Positions 1 to 8,848 of a stretch of 64,000 nt of DNA are shown in pieces. The translations under genes were made by a program, and so were the position numbers. Under the pieces are notes generated by a model. That model saw nothing but the letters and a program-made list of their open reading frames with translations, was not told the origin of the DNA and made no database searches. How positions within the stretch are numbered: position 1 is the first letter of the stretch; each line of letters opens with the position of its first letter. The stretch lies in contig CAIYNU010000020.1 in the NCBI GenBank assembly GCA_903927615.1, positions 1 to 64,000 of the forward strand. Direction: 5' to 3'. The stretch comes from an uncultured Rhodospirillales bacterium (lineage in GTDB: Bacteria > Pseudomonadota > Alphaproteobacteria > Azospirillales > Azospirillaceae).

Positions 1-100
1 CTCCAGACTGATGGTGAAGCTTTGCATCCAGAGCCTCCAAGTCTTGCTTCAGGTCAAAGTAAAGCTGCCTAGCTAAGTTCCTTCGCCGGCATGGCTTTCG
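1..100. other. Left-edge junction upstream of a truncated radical SAM gene
   Basis: About the first 70 bases are less GC-rich than the gene that follows. The minus strand is open across them and off the window, reading ARQLYFDLKQDLEALDAKL, which looks helical and coding but which I cannot assign. The radical SAM frame is open only back to base 63, where a TAA stops it. The B12-binding fold normally begins well before this point, so a rearrangement, an insertion or an assembly break probably lies near bases 60-80. Confidence 0.35.
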
Positions 101-101
101 G

Positions 102-1454
102 GTGGCCATGCTCGACGCCGAGGCCGAGGGCCTCGACGCCGACGCCACCGCCCGCCGCATCGCCGCCGCCGCGCCACTGCTGGCGGTGTTCATGATTTAC
201 GGCCAGCAGCCCTCCGCATCGACCCAGTGCCTGCCGGGCGCCGCCAAGACGGCGGCGCGCCTGAACGCCCTCACCGGGGATGCGCTGCCGACCCTGGCGG
301 TGGGAACCCACCCCTCCGCCCTGCCCCGGCGGACGCTCAGCGAAGAACCCTACACCTATGTCTGTCAGGGGGAAGGCCCCCACACCGTCGCGGGTCTGGT
401 GGAAGCCCTGCGCGGTGAGCGATCGTTCCCGGCGGTGCCCGGGTTGTGGTACCACGAAAACGGTCACGCCACCGGCAATCCGCCGGCGGCCCTGATCGAC
501 GACCTCGACCGCACCCTGCCCCGCCAGGCTTGGGATCTGTTGGACATGACCCGCTACCGTGCCCACAACTGGCACTGTTTTTCCGACTTGGACAGCCGCG
601 GTTCCTACGCTTCGATCCAAACCAGTCTTGGTTGTCCGTTCAACTGCACCTTCTGCTGCATCAACGCGCCCTTCGGCGTCCACCGGCTCAGGACCTGGAG
701 CGCCGACGCGATCATGGCCCAGATCGACGAGTTGGTGCAGGTCCACGGCGTCCGCAACATCAAAATCCCCGATGAAATGTTCGTGCTCAACCGGCGCCAT
801 GTCCTGACGCTGGCCAACCGCCTGATCGAGCGCGATTATCGCCTCAACCTGTGGGCCTATGCCCGGATCGATACGGTTGAAGACACCCACATGCTCGACC
901 GGTTGAAGCGGGCGGGCGTCAACTGGCTGGCGCTCGGCATCGAGTCCGGCTCCCGCCATGTCCGCGACGGCGTCGCCAAGGGCCGCTTCGGCAATACCCA
1001 TGTCCGGGCGGCGGTGGCCCGGGTCCGCGCCCACGGCATCCATGTGGTGGCCAATTACATCTTCGGCCTGCCCGACGATGACCGGACCAGCCTCCAGGAG
1101 ACCCTTGATCTGGCCCTGGACCTCAACACCGAATGGGCCAACTTCTACACCGCCATGGCCTATCCCGGGTCCCCGCTGTACGGCATCGCCCGGTCCCGGG
1201 GCTGGCCGCTGCCCGACGATCCCGGCGGCCCCGGTTGGATCGGTTATGCGCAGCACGCGGTCAACTGCCGGCCGCTCCCCACCGAACACCTTTCGGCACA
1301 CCAAGTGCTGGATTTCCGCGACGCCGCCTTCGACCGCTACTTCACCAATCCGGCCTACCTGGCCATGATCGAGCAAACCTTCGGGGTCAAGGCCGTGGCA
1401 CACATCCAGGCAATGACCGTCCACCGGCTCAAACGGCAACACCATCCGGGATAA
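102..1454 (+). CDS. B12-binding-type radical SAM protein, 5'-truncated
   Basis: Residues 178, 182 and 185 form the CxxxCxxC triad (CPFNCTFC) that binds the 4Fe-4S cluster of radical SAM enzymes. The N-terminal ~150 residues resemble the second half of a cobalamin-binding domain (the VAMLDAEAEG segment, then a GTHPSALP-like stretch). Full family members usually carry about 50 more residues before this, and the open frame ends at base 63, so the natural start is missing. The GTG at 102 and the ATG at 108 are only the first available starts and have no good ribosome site. The C-terminal half has the usual TIM-barrel features, for example the LGIESGS segment. Substrate unknown; related enzymes methylate or rearrange lipids, antibiotics and cofactors. 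The product may be inactive. Confidence 0.75.
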   Translation: MAMLDAEAEGLDADATARRIAAAAPLLAVFMIYGQQPSASTQCLPGAAKTAARLNALTGDALPTLAVGTHPSALPRRTLSEEPYTYVCQGEGPHTVAGLVEALRGERSFPAVPGLWYHENGHATGNPPAALIDDLDRTLPRQAWDLLDMTRYRAHNWHCFSDLDSRGSYASIQTSLGCPFNCTFCCINAPFGVHRLRTWSADAIMAQIDELVQVHGVRNIKIPDEMFVLNRRHVLTLANRLIERDYRLNLWAYARIDTVEDTHMLDRLKRAGVNWLALGIESGSRHVRDGVAKGRFGNTHVRAAVARVRAHGIHVVANYIFGLPDDDRTSLQETLDLALDLNTEWANFYTAMAYPGSPLYGIARSRGWPLPDDPGGPGWIGYAQHAVNCRPLPTEHLSAHQVLDFRDAAFDRYFTNPAYLAMIEQTFGVKAVAHIQAMTVHRLKRQHHPG

Positions 1455-1469
1455 GCGCCGCGTCGGCGC
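1455..1469. terminator. Short GC hairpin between convergent genes
   Basis: GCGCCG-CGT-CGGCGC is a perfect 6-bp stem directly after the radical SAM stop codon and before the 3' end of the msbA-like gene. It has no T-run, so it is a weak terminator candidate serving one or both convergent transcripts. Confidence 0.35.
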
Positions 1470-1490
1470 AATCCCCGGCCCCCGGCGGCG

Positions 1491-3269
1491 TCAACGACCG
1501 CCTTGCAGCCCATACAACCGACCATACAAGCCATTCTGGCGCAGCAAGTCCCGGTGAGTGCCGGATTCGACCACCTGCCCGTGTTCCATGGCATAGATGC
1601 GGTCGGCGTCCACCACCGTGGACAGACGGTGGGCGATCACCAGCGTGGTGCGGCCATGCTGAAGCGTCCGAAGCGCGTCCTGGACCGCGCGCTCCGACTC
1701 GGTGTCGAGCGACGAGGTGGCTTCGTCCAGCAACAGGATCGGCGCGTCCCGCAGCATCGCGCGGGCAATGGCGATCCGCTGGCGCTGGCCGCCGGACAGC
1801 TTGACCCCGTGCTCGCCGACCAAGGTGTCGTAGCCCTGGGGCAGATTGACGATAAACTCGTGTGCCGCCGCCGCCCGGGCCGCTTCGACGATCTCGGCTT
1901 CAGTGGCGTCCGGCCGGCCGTAGGCGATGTTGGCGCGAATCGACTGATCGAACAACGCCACTTCCTGGCTCACCAGCGCGATATGGCGGCGGAGCGACGA
2001 CAGAGTCATGTCGCGCACATCAATGCCGCCGATGGTCACGGCGCCCTGGACCGGATCATAAAACCGCGGAATCAGGTTCAGCACCGTGGACTTGCCGGCG
2101 CCCGACGGCCCGACCAGGGCCACGGTCTGGCCTTGCTCCACGGTCAGCGTGATGCCGCGCAGCGCCGGAGCATCGTCCCGGTAAGAAAAATGAACGTTTT
2201 CAAAACGAATATCGGTGTGCGCAACCGTCATCGGCTGTGCATGGGGCCGATCGACCACCGTTGCATGAACATCCAGCAGCTCGAACACCCGTTCAGCGGC
2301 CGCAAGACCGGACTGCAATTGTGCGTTGATCTTCGACAGCCGCTTCATCGGCTCATAGGCCAGCAGGAACGCCGCGATGAAAGACATCAGCGCCCCCACG
2401 GTGCTGGTGCCGTCGATCACCCGAAAGCCGCCATAGATGATCACCGCGACGATGGCGAGGCCGCTCAGGACCTCGGTCACCGGCGTGGTCAGCGCCGAAA
2501 CCCGAAACGCTTTGCAGACCAGGACGAACAGGCGATCGATAATCGCCGAAACCCGTTCGCGTTCATGCTGTTCCTGGCCATAGGCCTTGACGTGGCGGAC
2601 GCCTTGAAAGGTCTGGTTGAGCACGGTGGCGAAGTCGCCCAATTCGGCCTGGGTGTTGGAGGTCACCCGGCGCATCCGCTTACCCATGCGCGCCACGAAC
2701 ACCCCCGCCGCGGGAAAGGCCAGGAAGGCGCCCGCAGCCAGCAACCAGTCATTGTAGAACATCACGCCGACCAGAAACACCAGCGTCAGGGAACTCTTGC
2801 CCAGGCTGGTGAGGCATTCGGCCATGGCGCCGCGCATGACCATTACGTCGTTGATCACCCGCGAGATCAGGTTACCGGTGGCGGTGGCGTGGAAGAACGA
2901 CAGGTCGGCGCCCAACAGATGGCCGTACAGTTCCTTCTGGATGTCCGCCACCACATGCTGACCGACCCGGTTCATCATCACCGAGTGGAAATAGTCCGAG
3001 AATCCGCGCACCACAAAGGCGATGAACACCAGAGTGGCCACCGGAATGACCATGGTGCGATCCCGCTGTTCGAACACCCCATCCATCACCGGCTGCATCA
3101 ACCGGGCCATGGCGCCCGTGGTCGCCGCGTTGATGGCCATGAAGATCATGGCCACCCCGAGCGCCCCGCGATGAGGCCAGAGGTAATTTCCGAACAGACG
3201 GCGCACCAGCGGCCAGGTCGCGGCGTGGCCATCCGGGGTTCGCGAGACAGGAGCGGTCACGGCAGTCAA
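1491..3269 (-). CDS. msbA: MsbA-like lipid exporter: ABC transporter permease/ATPase
   Basis: This is a 592-aa half-transporter of the length usual for MsbA. Residues ~20-330 form the six-helix membrane domain. The nucleotide-binding domain has Walker A GPSGAGKST (about residue 388), the signature LSGGQRQR, Walker B ILLLDEATSSLD and the H-loop VIAHRLS. MsbA homodimers flip lipid A-core or related amphiphiles across the inner membrane. The gene is monocistronic here and convergent with the radical SAM gene. The first codon appears to be TTG with no clear ribosome site, and a GTG three codons in is an alternative. A general multidrug or lipid exporter of the same family cannot be excluded. Confidence 0.85.
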   Translation of the reverse strand: MTAVTAPVSRTPDGHAATWPLVRRLFGNYLWPHRGALGVAMIFMAINAATTGAMARLMQPVMDGVFEQRDRTMVIPVATLVFIAFVVRGFSDYFHSVMMNRVGQHVVADIQKELYGHLLGADLSFFHATATGNLISRVINDVMVMRGAMAECLTSLGKSSLTLVFLVGVMFYNDWLLAAGAFLAFPAAGVFVARMGKRMRRVTSNTQAELGDFATVLNQTFQGVRHVKAYGQEQHERERVSAIIDRLFVLVCKAFRVSALTTPVTEVLSGLAIVAVIIYGGFRVIDGTSTVGALMSFIAAFLLAYEPMKRLSKINAQLQSGLAAAERVFELLDVHATVVDRPHAQPMTVAHTDIRFENVHFSYRDDAPALRGITLTVEQGQTVALVGPSGAGKSTVLNLIPRFYDPVQGAVTIGGIDVRDMTLSSLRRHIALVSQEVALFDQSIRANIAYGRPDATEAEIVEAARAAAAHEFIVNLPQGYDTLVGEHGVKLSGGQRQRIAIARAMLRDAPILLLDEATSSLDTESERAVQDALRTLQHGRTTLVIAHRLSTVVDADRIYAMEHGQVVESGTHRDLLRQNGLYGRLYGLQGGR

Positions 3270-3587
3270 GAGCGGAAACCAACGGGTTGGACGGTCAGCG
3301 GCGGCATCGCGAAACCCCTTCTCCGACGCCTACGGTCGGCACCATGGCAGAGAACCCACCGATACCACAATCGGCGACCTTTCACAGCCCTCCCGACCAG
3401 CGGCAAACCACCGCCGCTCGGGACTCTCCGGGGGCCCCGGAGGACGGTGAGCGCCGCGCCTTCCGCCTTCATCCGCGACTTGAAGGGATGGCCGTTGCCG
3501 AACCCTGCCCGATGGATCAAATTAGGGTTGGCAGGGGTGTCGACTTATGCCTCCTGAAGATCGTTCCCAGCCCGGTCGAGGACAGCC
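3270..3587. other. Divergent intergenic region, msbA/patatin
   Basis: This 318-bp gap separates the divergent msbA and patatin genes and must hold both promoters, but I see no convincing -35/-10 pair. A minus-strand open frame of 84 codons (3266-3520) overlaps the msbA start codon. Its Arg/Gly-rich composition looks like a GC-rich chance frame and it is not called. Confidence 0.4.
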
Positions 3588-4574
3588 ATGGCGATGATCG
3601 ACGACGGTATTGCACCGCGAAATCGACCCAGAATCGGGTTGGCCCTGGGCGGCGGCGTGGCGCGGGGCTGGGCTCACATTGGGGCGGTTCGGGCCTTGCG
3701 TCGCTATGGCATCGAACCCGACATCATCGCCGGTTCCTCGGTCGGCGCCCTGGTGGGCGGGGTCCATCTGGCCGGACGGCTGGCCGAACTGGAGGACTGG
3801 GCCAAACGACTGACCAAACTCAAGATCGTCAGCCTACTGGACCTGCGTCTGAGTTCCGGCGGTCTGATCGGCGGAACTCATCTGGTGGCGGAAATGCGCC
3901 GTCATCTGGGCGATACCCGGATCGAGGCGCTGCGCCTGCCCTTCGTGGCGGTCGCGACCGATCTGGTCACGGGCCACGAGGTCTGGTTGCGGGAGGGCTC
4001 GCTGGTCGAATCGCTGCGCGCCTCGTTTTCCCTGCCGGGCGTCTTTCCGCCCGTAGACATCGATCACCGCTGGCTGGTCGATGGCGCGCTGGTCAATCCG
4101 GTCCCGGTTTCCGTGTGCCGGGCACTGGGGGCGCAGATGGTGATCGCGGTCAATCTCAGCGCCGATCTGATCGGCAAGGCGCGCCGCCCGGGCTCACTGG
4201 TGCCGACGGCCGCGGGCTTCGACTTGCTGAAGCTGCTGGAAGAGGCGCGACCGGCGTCCGGGGTCCCAGCCCCGTCGACCCTGAACGCCCTGACCCGGCG
4301 CATTTTCCGCCGGGATTACGAAGGGCCGAGCCTGTTCGGCGTCATGGTGTCATCGTTCGGCATCATCACCGACCGGATCACACGCTCGCGCTTGGCCGGC
4401 GAACCCCCGGACGTCCACATTGCCCCCCGGCTCGGCCATATCGGCCTGCTGGAATTCGACCGCGCCGAAGAGGCCATCAGCGAAGGCGAGGCCGCGGTCG
4501 AACGGGCCTTGCCCGAACTGTGCGACGCCCTATCGGTGTTCGGCAATGGCGGACGAGAGGGCCTTCGTGGATAA
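3588..4574 (+). CDS. Patatin-like phospholipase (RssA/NTE type)
   Basis: This 328-aa protein carries the patatin catalytic signature. There is an oxyanion loop GGGVARG (residues 21-27), the nucleophile elbow GSSVG (Ser51 within residues 49-53) and the catalytic Asp in VDGALVNPVP (around residue 165). Patatins are Ser-Asp dyad acyl hydrolases acting on phospholipids or lysophospholipids. No signal peptide is seen, so a cytoplasmic or membrane-surface location is likely. The ATG is preceded by GAGGACA at good spacing. It sits divergently from the msbA-like lipid exporter, which fits a role in membrane-lipid turnover; that link is inference. Confidence 0.85.
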   Translation: MAMIDDGIAPRNRPRIGLALGGGVARGWAHIGAVRALRRYGIEPDIIAGSSVGALVGGVHLAGRLAELEDWAKRLTKLKIVSLLDLRLSSGGLIGGTHLVAEMRRHLGDTRIEALRLPFVAVATDLVTGHEVWLREGSLVESLRASFSLPGVFPPVDIDHRWLVDGALVNPVPVSVCRALGAQMVIAVNLSADLIGKARRPGSLVPTAAGFDLLKLLEEARPASGVPAPSTLNALTRRIFRRDYEGPSLFGVMVSSFGIITDRITRSRLAGEPPDVHIAPRLGHIGLLEFDRAEEAISEGEAAVERALPELCDALSVFGNGGREGLRG

Positions 4575-4583
4575 GGGCCGGCG

Positions 4584-4895
4584 TTATTGAGGGATATCCT
4601 GCCAGTTCAGGACCTTTGACATCTCCGACGCGACAAACACCCGGCGAACCTGTCCGGTCGCGCCCCGAACCGTCAACGACACCCCCAGCCGCTTCGCTTC
4701 GTCCTGGAGAATCAGCAACATCCCCAGCCCCGCGGAATCGATGAACGATACCGACGCCAGCGCCAGAACCATATCCCTGACACCGTCGCCGAACAGCTCT
4801 CTGAGTTTCCTGAACCCTTCATGGTCCCGGTAAGTCATCTTGCCGTTTAACTTGATGACCACATCATTGCCTTGCCGAGTGACTTCATAATCCAT
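4584..4895 (-). CDS. STAS-domain anti-sigma-factor antagonist-like protein
   Basis: This is a 103-aa single STAS domain. It has the characteristic FIDSAGLGML loop whose Ser (residue 54 from the chosen start) is the residue phosphorylated in SpoIIAA/RsbV-type proteins. Such proteins act in partner-switching cascades controlling sigma factors, or in lipid asymmetry (MlaB) and chemotaxis-linked systems. I chose the ATG at 4895, which follows GAGGG with correct spacing; an upstream in-frame TTG at 4907 lacks such a site. It lies just downstream of the HD-GYP/hemerythrin gene in the same direction, so co-transcription is likely. No cognate kinase or phosphatase is nearby, so the partner is unknown. 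Confidence 0.8.
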   Translation of the reverse strand: MDYEVTRQGNDVVIKLNGKMTYRDHEGFRKLRELFGDGVRDMVLALASVSFIDSAGLGMLLILQDEAKRLGVSLTVRGATGQVRRVFVASEMSKVLNWQDIPQ

Positions 4896-4946
4896 AGGAA
4901 CCCTCAAAACAAGCGAAGATGGGAGAGAAAACGTCGGGGAGAATCG

Positions 4947-6947
4947 TCAAGCACTGGGCACAGATTGCTCTGATCGCTGGGATACATTGGGACTTCGGCC
5001 GTCAAGCCGCGCCACCGCCAAATGATATTGCATATCCTCGATCAGAATATGGCTGACCAGCCAACGGCTAAAAAAACCAATCAGGTCATTGTTAAGGCGA
5101 CCGGGCAATCCGTTCAAGAAGCGTTGTCGAAGAGTCGCCAGTTGTTCGGCCAGAAAAATGTGTTTAACCTGATGTTCGGCCAGCCGGAAGAATCCGATGC
5201 AGCGCATATGGCGTTCCTCCCGGGAAAAGTGTAAATCTGTAGAGTGAATCAGCTCATCAAGAACCGACTCCGCGACCGTCCCGTCGCCATGGGCATTGGC
5301 CACGGCAAGTTGATTGATCAGTTTGAAGAGGCGGCGATGGTCTTCATCCATTTGCGGATGGCCGACGCTGAGGTCCTGGGTCCAACGAATGGACACTTCC
5401 ACCAACCAATTCGCCATCACCGTCTGGAAGGCTTCCACCACCGCCGGATCGAACTGCCGCCCGGCGCCGTCGATGATGTACGCGATGGCATCTTCAAAGC
5501 GCCAAGCCGGTTTGAAGAGTTGTAGACTGGTCAATGTATCGAAAACATCGGCGACTGCCGCGATCCGGGCCGATAGGGGAATGTCTTCGCCCTTAAGGCG
5601 ATCCGGGTAGCCGCTACCGTCGAACCATTCATGATGTCTAAGGGCGATTTCCCAGCCCAGATCAAGATGGCGGTTGGCAATCGCCAAACGCCGGGCCTTG
5701 TCCAGCGCCTGTGCCCCCATCCGGGCATGCCTCTCCATCAGGACCCGTTCGTCACCGTTCAGGGCCCCGGTCTTGTTCAGAATATGATCGGGCACACCGA
5801 TCTTGCCGATGTCATGGAGCATGCTGGCCCAACCCATCGCATCCAGAAATGAATCGTCGATGCGGTCGGCGCAGACGCCACTTCGCTTCAGTTCGCGGGC
5901 GATTTCCGATGACAAGCGGGCGACCCGAAAGACGTGCTCACCAGCCTCAACCCCCCGTTGTTCTGCCAACTCGGCCAGAGTCACCACCGTTGCCTTGTTG
6001 GAGCGCCGCAATTCCAACAGACGATAGAAATTTTCCAGTGCCGTTGTCGTGATTGCACCAAATGAGTCGACAAGCTTCCGCATAGCCGAGGTCTCGGGCA
6101 GGCCGGCGGCGATCATCAGGGCGCCAGACCAGCGATCAACCAATTGAATAGGGATAATGGTTCGATCACGATCCAACATGGATTGCTGCCCGGCAATCAC
6201 CGCCTCAATCGCCGCAGCGTCTTCGGCACTTGCCGCCTGCTGTATGCTTTTGCTCAGGTCGCCCGCATAACGGCCGAAACCGCTGACCACGACAGTCTCG
6301 TCATCCAGCGTGACATGATCACGCTGACGGGCACAGAACAGCGCGTCGGCAACGCCCCCATCGCCAAACAATTCAAGCCATTGAACCAGTAACACTTTGA
6401 ACAACTCTGGTAAATCGCTTGCCCTGAACATCCCCACCGCGGCCTCAACCAGATGAGACAGGGCGGCGCTGGCATCCTCCTGCCTGCGCCGTTGCTGGTA
6501 GGCGCGCAGGGCCAGAACAACGCGGGCCGTCAACCGTTCTTCGGTCAGTTCGCCTTCAGCGTAACAATCATTGATGTCATAATCGGCAACAGCCCGCATA
6601 ACCGATACGGCACCGGTCTGCCGGCTGCGCAATATGAAGCGCACGGCATGATTGCCGAGCCCGTCGCGAACCGTGCGCACCAACCCCAGCCCGGGGTTGT
6701 TCGGCTCCATGACAACATCGAGCAAAATCAGGGCAATATCAGGAAATCGGCGAAGGATTGGTTCCGCATCAAGGGCGGATCGTGCCGCCATGACTTCGGC
6801 CGGCCGGCCATGGAAGCAACACCCCTCCAGCGCCAACCGGGTTGCCCGAAGAGCATCCCGGTTGTCATCGACCACCAGAACGCGCCACGGGGCAGCCCCC
6901 GCGTCAGGCCTGGTTTCGCCCTCAGCGTTGCTTCCCCTGGCGGTCAT
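4947..6947 (-). CDS. REC-DUF3369-HD-GYP-bacteriohemerythrin c-di-GMP phosphodiesterase
   Basis: This 666-aa fusion starts with a receiver domain (acidic pair D27-D28, phospho-acceptor D77 in LLDVVM), followed by a DUF3369 sensor-like region (about 150-320). The HD-GYP domain has H378-D379 (MLHDIGKIGVPD) and GYP at residues 446-448. A hemerythrin domain fills the C-terminus (about 520-640), with H537 in the MDEDHRRLF segment, an HFSREE helix, an HQVKH pair and HILIED. HD-GYP domains hydrolyse c-di-GMP using a metal pair, and bacteriohemerythrins bind O2 at a di-iron site. The protein should therefore lower c-di-GMP in response to phosphorylation and to oxygen or redox state. The start has GAGG just upstream. 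Its histidine kinase is not adjacent. Domain calls are firm; the regulatory logic is inferred. Confidence 0.9.
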   Translation of the reverse strand: MTARGSNAEGETRPDAGAAPWRVLVVDDNRDALRATRLALEGCCFHGRPAEVMAARSALDAEPILRRFPDIALILLDVVMEPNNPGLGLVRTVRDGLGNHAVRFILRSRQTGAVSVMRAVADYDINDCYAEGELTEERLTARVVLALRAYQQRRRQEDASAALSHLVEAAVGMFRASDLPELFKVLLVQWLELFGDGGVADALFCARQRDHVTLDDETVVVSGFGRYAGDLSKSIQQAASAEDAAAIEAVIAGQQSMLDRDRTIIPIQLVDRWSGALMIAAGLPETSAMRKLVDSFGAITTTALENFYRLLELRRSNKATVVTLAELAEQRGVEAGEHVFRVARLSSEIARELKRSGVCADRIDDSFLDAMGWASMLHDIGKIGVPDHILNKTGALNGDERVLMERHARMGAQALDKARRLAIANRHLDLGWEIALRHHEWFDGSGYPDRLKGEDIPLSARIAAVADVFDTLTSLQLFKPAWRFEDAIAYIIDGAGRQFDPAVVEAFQTVMANWLVEVSIRWTQDLSVGHPQMDEDHRRLFKLINQLAVANAHGDGTVAESVLDELIHSTDLHFSREERHMRCIGFFRLAEHQVKHIFLAEQLATLRQRFLNGLPGRLNNDLIGFFSRWLVSHILIEDMQYHLAVARLDGRSPNVSQRSEQSVPSA

Positions 6948-7793
6948 CCGATCCTCGCTCCCCCTTTGACACCGGCGCGCCAGACCATGGACCCCATCAC
7001 CGGGATTCGGCCGGGACGGCGGTCGCCCGCCCCGAAGGGCGCGAAGTCAAGGGTGCAGATGCGGCGGCCCGGCATTTGAGGGAAGCTTTGATGAGTCATC
7101 ATCCAAGCCCGATGGTATGAGCTTGTCCGGGCCGTTGAAACGAACTCATTTCCGGTCCAGCGTTCTGGCATGGTCCGCCCTTCTGGATAACCATACAGCA
7201 TAGAACTATCGAATTCAGGCTTGCAGCCGTGAAAACCATGGGATAGACGCCCAAATTGTCGGCAATAATGGCTGGGATGGAACTGACATCGATTTGATTA
7301 TCCTCAGATTGTCTGCTCACGACATTTGAGCCCGCCAATACGCGATGAATTTCCGTCTCGCCGACCATCTATAGATAGATAATCAGGTTTTAAAAACTAT
7401 AATTAACAAATTGTTACCGAACCAAGGGTCGGCCCGAAGAGGGCCAAGGCGCCGCTAATACATTGATTTTATTGAAGGCTTTATGGCGCTTCAACGCCCA
7501 ATGAGCCTCCGGCATCCGGCCACGCCATTTTTCCGTTGATACGGTCGTCGTCAGGTGTCGGCCGTCAATACCGCCAAAACACGCTATAGGTATTGCTCGT
7601 CTCATCTAATAGGGAGCATTTAGGGTATTTCAGCATCGCCATGGCGTTAACGTTCGGAAATCCATCTCCTGAAATCGCCCCCGGCAAAGCCGACTCGGTA
7701 GCAACTGAACCGAAGACCGCGGGGTTCCCGCTTCGACCTCCGCGCCACGTCTCCGGCGTCCTCCCACCGACGGGCCAAAAGCCTCGCGATGGA
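6948..7793. other. Long intergenic region upstream of the HD-GYP gene
   Basis: This 846-bp stretch lies between two leftward genes. It includes an AT-rich core around 7370-7425, unlike the flanks, which may hold the promoter of the HD-GYP/STAS pair. Minus-strand open frames of 85 codons (6944-7201, overlapping the HD-GYP start), 89 codons (7099-7368) and 63 codons (7414-7605) occur, but none has a recognisable domain or convincing coding bias. They could be decayed genes. Nothing else is identified. Confidence 0.4.
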
Positions 7794-8336
7794 TCAATGA
7801 TGGCTTTCGTGATGCTCCGCGGCCAGGGAATGGTGCGTGGTTTTTTCCACCACTTCGCCCGAAAATTCCGAAAACTTCGTCACCCCCACCGTCCCGGTGA
7901 CGGCCTGACCGACCTGGCTCAACCATTCAATTGTCGGCTGCAACTCAACCATGAACAACTCGGCAAAGCCCAACGCTTCAATCAGGTACAGCGCCACCCC
8001 ATACTCGGTGACGGTCCCGATGCCGGTGGCCACGGCAGTCGCGTCGTCGCCCTTGTTATGGGCGGCCATCACGCTTCTGACCTTGGGGGCGAGTTCAAAG
8101 AATTTCAGGAACCCGCCGGCGATGGTGCTTTCTGCCGCCTCGGACATCGCTTCGAAGACCGAAACCACCTCGCCCGGCGCCGCTTCTCCCGGGTGTTCAA
8201 CCGGCTTTCCTTGGCCGTGGTGGTGTTCGTCCTCTCCTCCGGCGGCGAAAGCCGTGATGGTCCCGGCGGCGATCAGCACAAACACCCCCCCCAGCGTCCC
8301 CAACAGCGTCCGGAGCCCGTATCCTTGGCGGTTCAC
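7794..8336 (-). CDS. His-rich exported hypothetical protein coupled to an A-type Fe-S carrier
   Basis: This 180-aa protein has an N-terminal hydrophobic segment ending in ITAFAAGG, a plausible signal peptide or anchor. A His-rich patch follows (EDEHHHGQGK), then an amphipathic helical body, and a second His-rich end (EHHESHH). The His clusters suggest metal binding, but no family is recognised. Its GTG start overlaps the stop of the Fe-S carrier gene (GTGA), so the two are translationally coupled. The C-terminal half is rich in Thr, Val and Gly with weakly hydrophobic helices and could associate with the membrane. Gene call good; function unknown. Confidence 0.7.
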   Translation of the reverse strand: MNRQGYGLRTLLGTLGGVFVLIAAGTITAFAAGGEDEHHHGQGKPVEHPGEAAPGEVVSVFEAMSEAAESTIAGGFLKFFELAPKVRSVMAAHNKGDDATAVATGIGTVTEYGVALYLIEALGFAELFMVELQPTIEWLSQVGQAVTGTVGVTKFSEFSGEVVEKTTHHSLAAEHHESHH

Positions 8337-8671
8337 ACGCTGAAACTCTCACCACAACCACAGCGAGCTTTTTCGTTGGGATTGCGGAACACAAAGCCAG
8401 CCTGAAGCCGATCGTCCACATAATCCATTTCGGTGCCGATCAGGAACAGAGTCGCGCTCGGGTCGACCAGGATGGTGACGCCCTTGTCCTCCACCACGTC
8501 TTCGAAGCTCTTTTTCTCTTCGGCATATTCCATGGTGTAGCTCAGACCCGAGCAGCCCCGCGGCTTGACGCCGATGCGCAGGCCGAGGGTCGGCGTGTCC
8601 CGCTTGGCCATGATCTCCTTGACCCGCGCCGCCGCGGCGTCGGTGATGCGGATCACATTGGGCGATGCCAT
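8333..8671 (-). CDS. A-type iron-sulfur carrier (IscA/ErpA/SufA family)
   Basis: This 112-aa HesB-fold protein has all three conserved cysteines: C40 (PRGCSGLSY), C104 and C106 (RCGCGESF). A-type carriers receive Fe-S clusters from IscU or SufU scaffolds and pass them to apo-enzymes in the cytoplasm. The ATG is preceded by AAGGAGA. No other isc or suf gene is nearby, so whether it is IscA, ErpA or SufA cannot be decided. Class II NrdJ and the many radical SAM proteins in the window do not establish a specific client. Downstream it is fused by a GTGA overlap to the His-rich exported protein. Confidence 0.93.
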   Translation of the reverse strand: MASPNVIRITDAAAARVKEIMAKRDTPTLGLRIGVKPRGCSGLSYTMEYAEEKKSFEDVVEDKGVTILVDPSATLFLIGTEMDYVDDRLQAGFVFRNPNEKARCGCGESFSV

Positions 8672-8848
8672 GGGCTCTCCTTATTGATCTTCGTTCGCTA
8701 CTTAGTTCGCGGATTTCGCGGATTTCGATTTCGACCGGGTCCGCCGTCGGACCGGCCCCGTGTCTTACTAATGTGACGATCAGGCGCCCATTGTCCAGAG
8801 GGCGCGCCGTCGACGACGGGCGCAACCGTGATATTCCGGCCACAGGAA

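Noticed and set aside
69-1445. Long open frame on the minus strand opposite the radical SAM gene
   Set aside because: The opposite strand has clear cluster-binding Cys motifs and conserved segments; the minus frame is a GC-rich shadow with no domain.
3266-3520. 84-codon minus frame overlapping the msbA start
   Set aside because: Arg/Gly-rich, no ribosome site and no recognisable domain; the overlap with msbA could be chance.
6944-7605. Three minus frames (85, 89 and 63 codons) upstream of the HD-GYP gene
   Set aside because: No known motifs or clear coding bias; left as intergenic with possible decayed genes.
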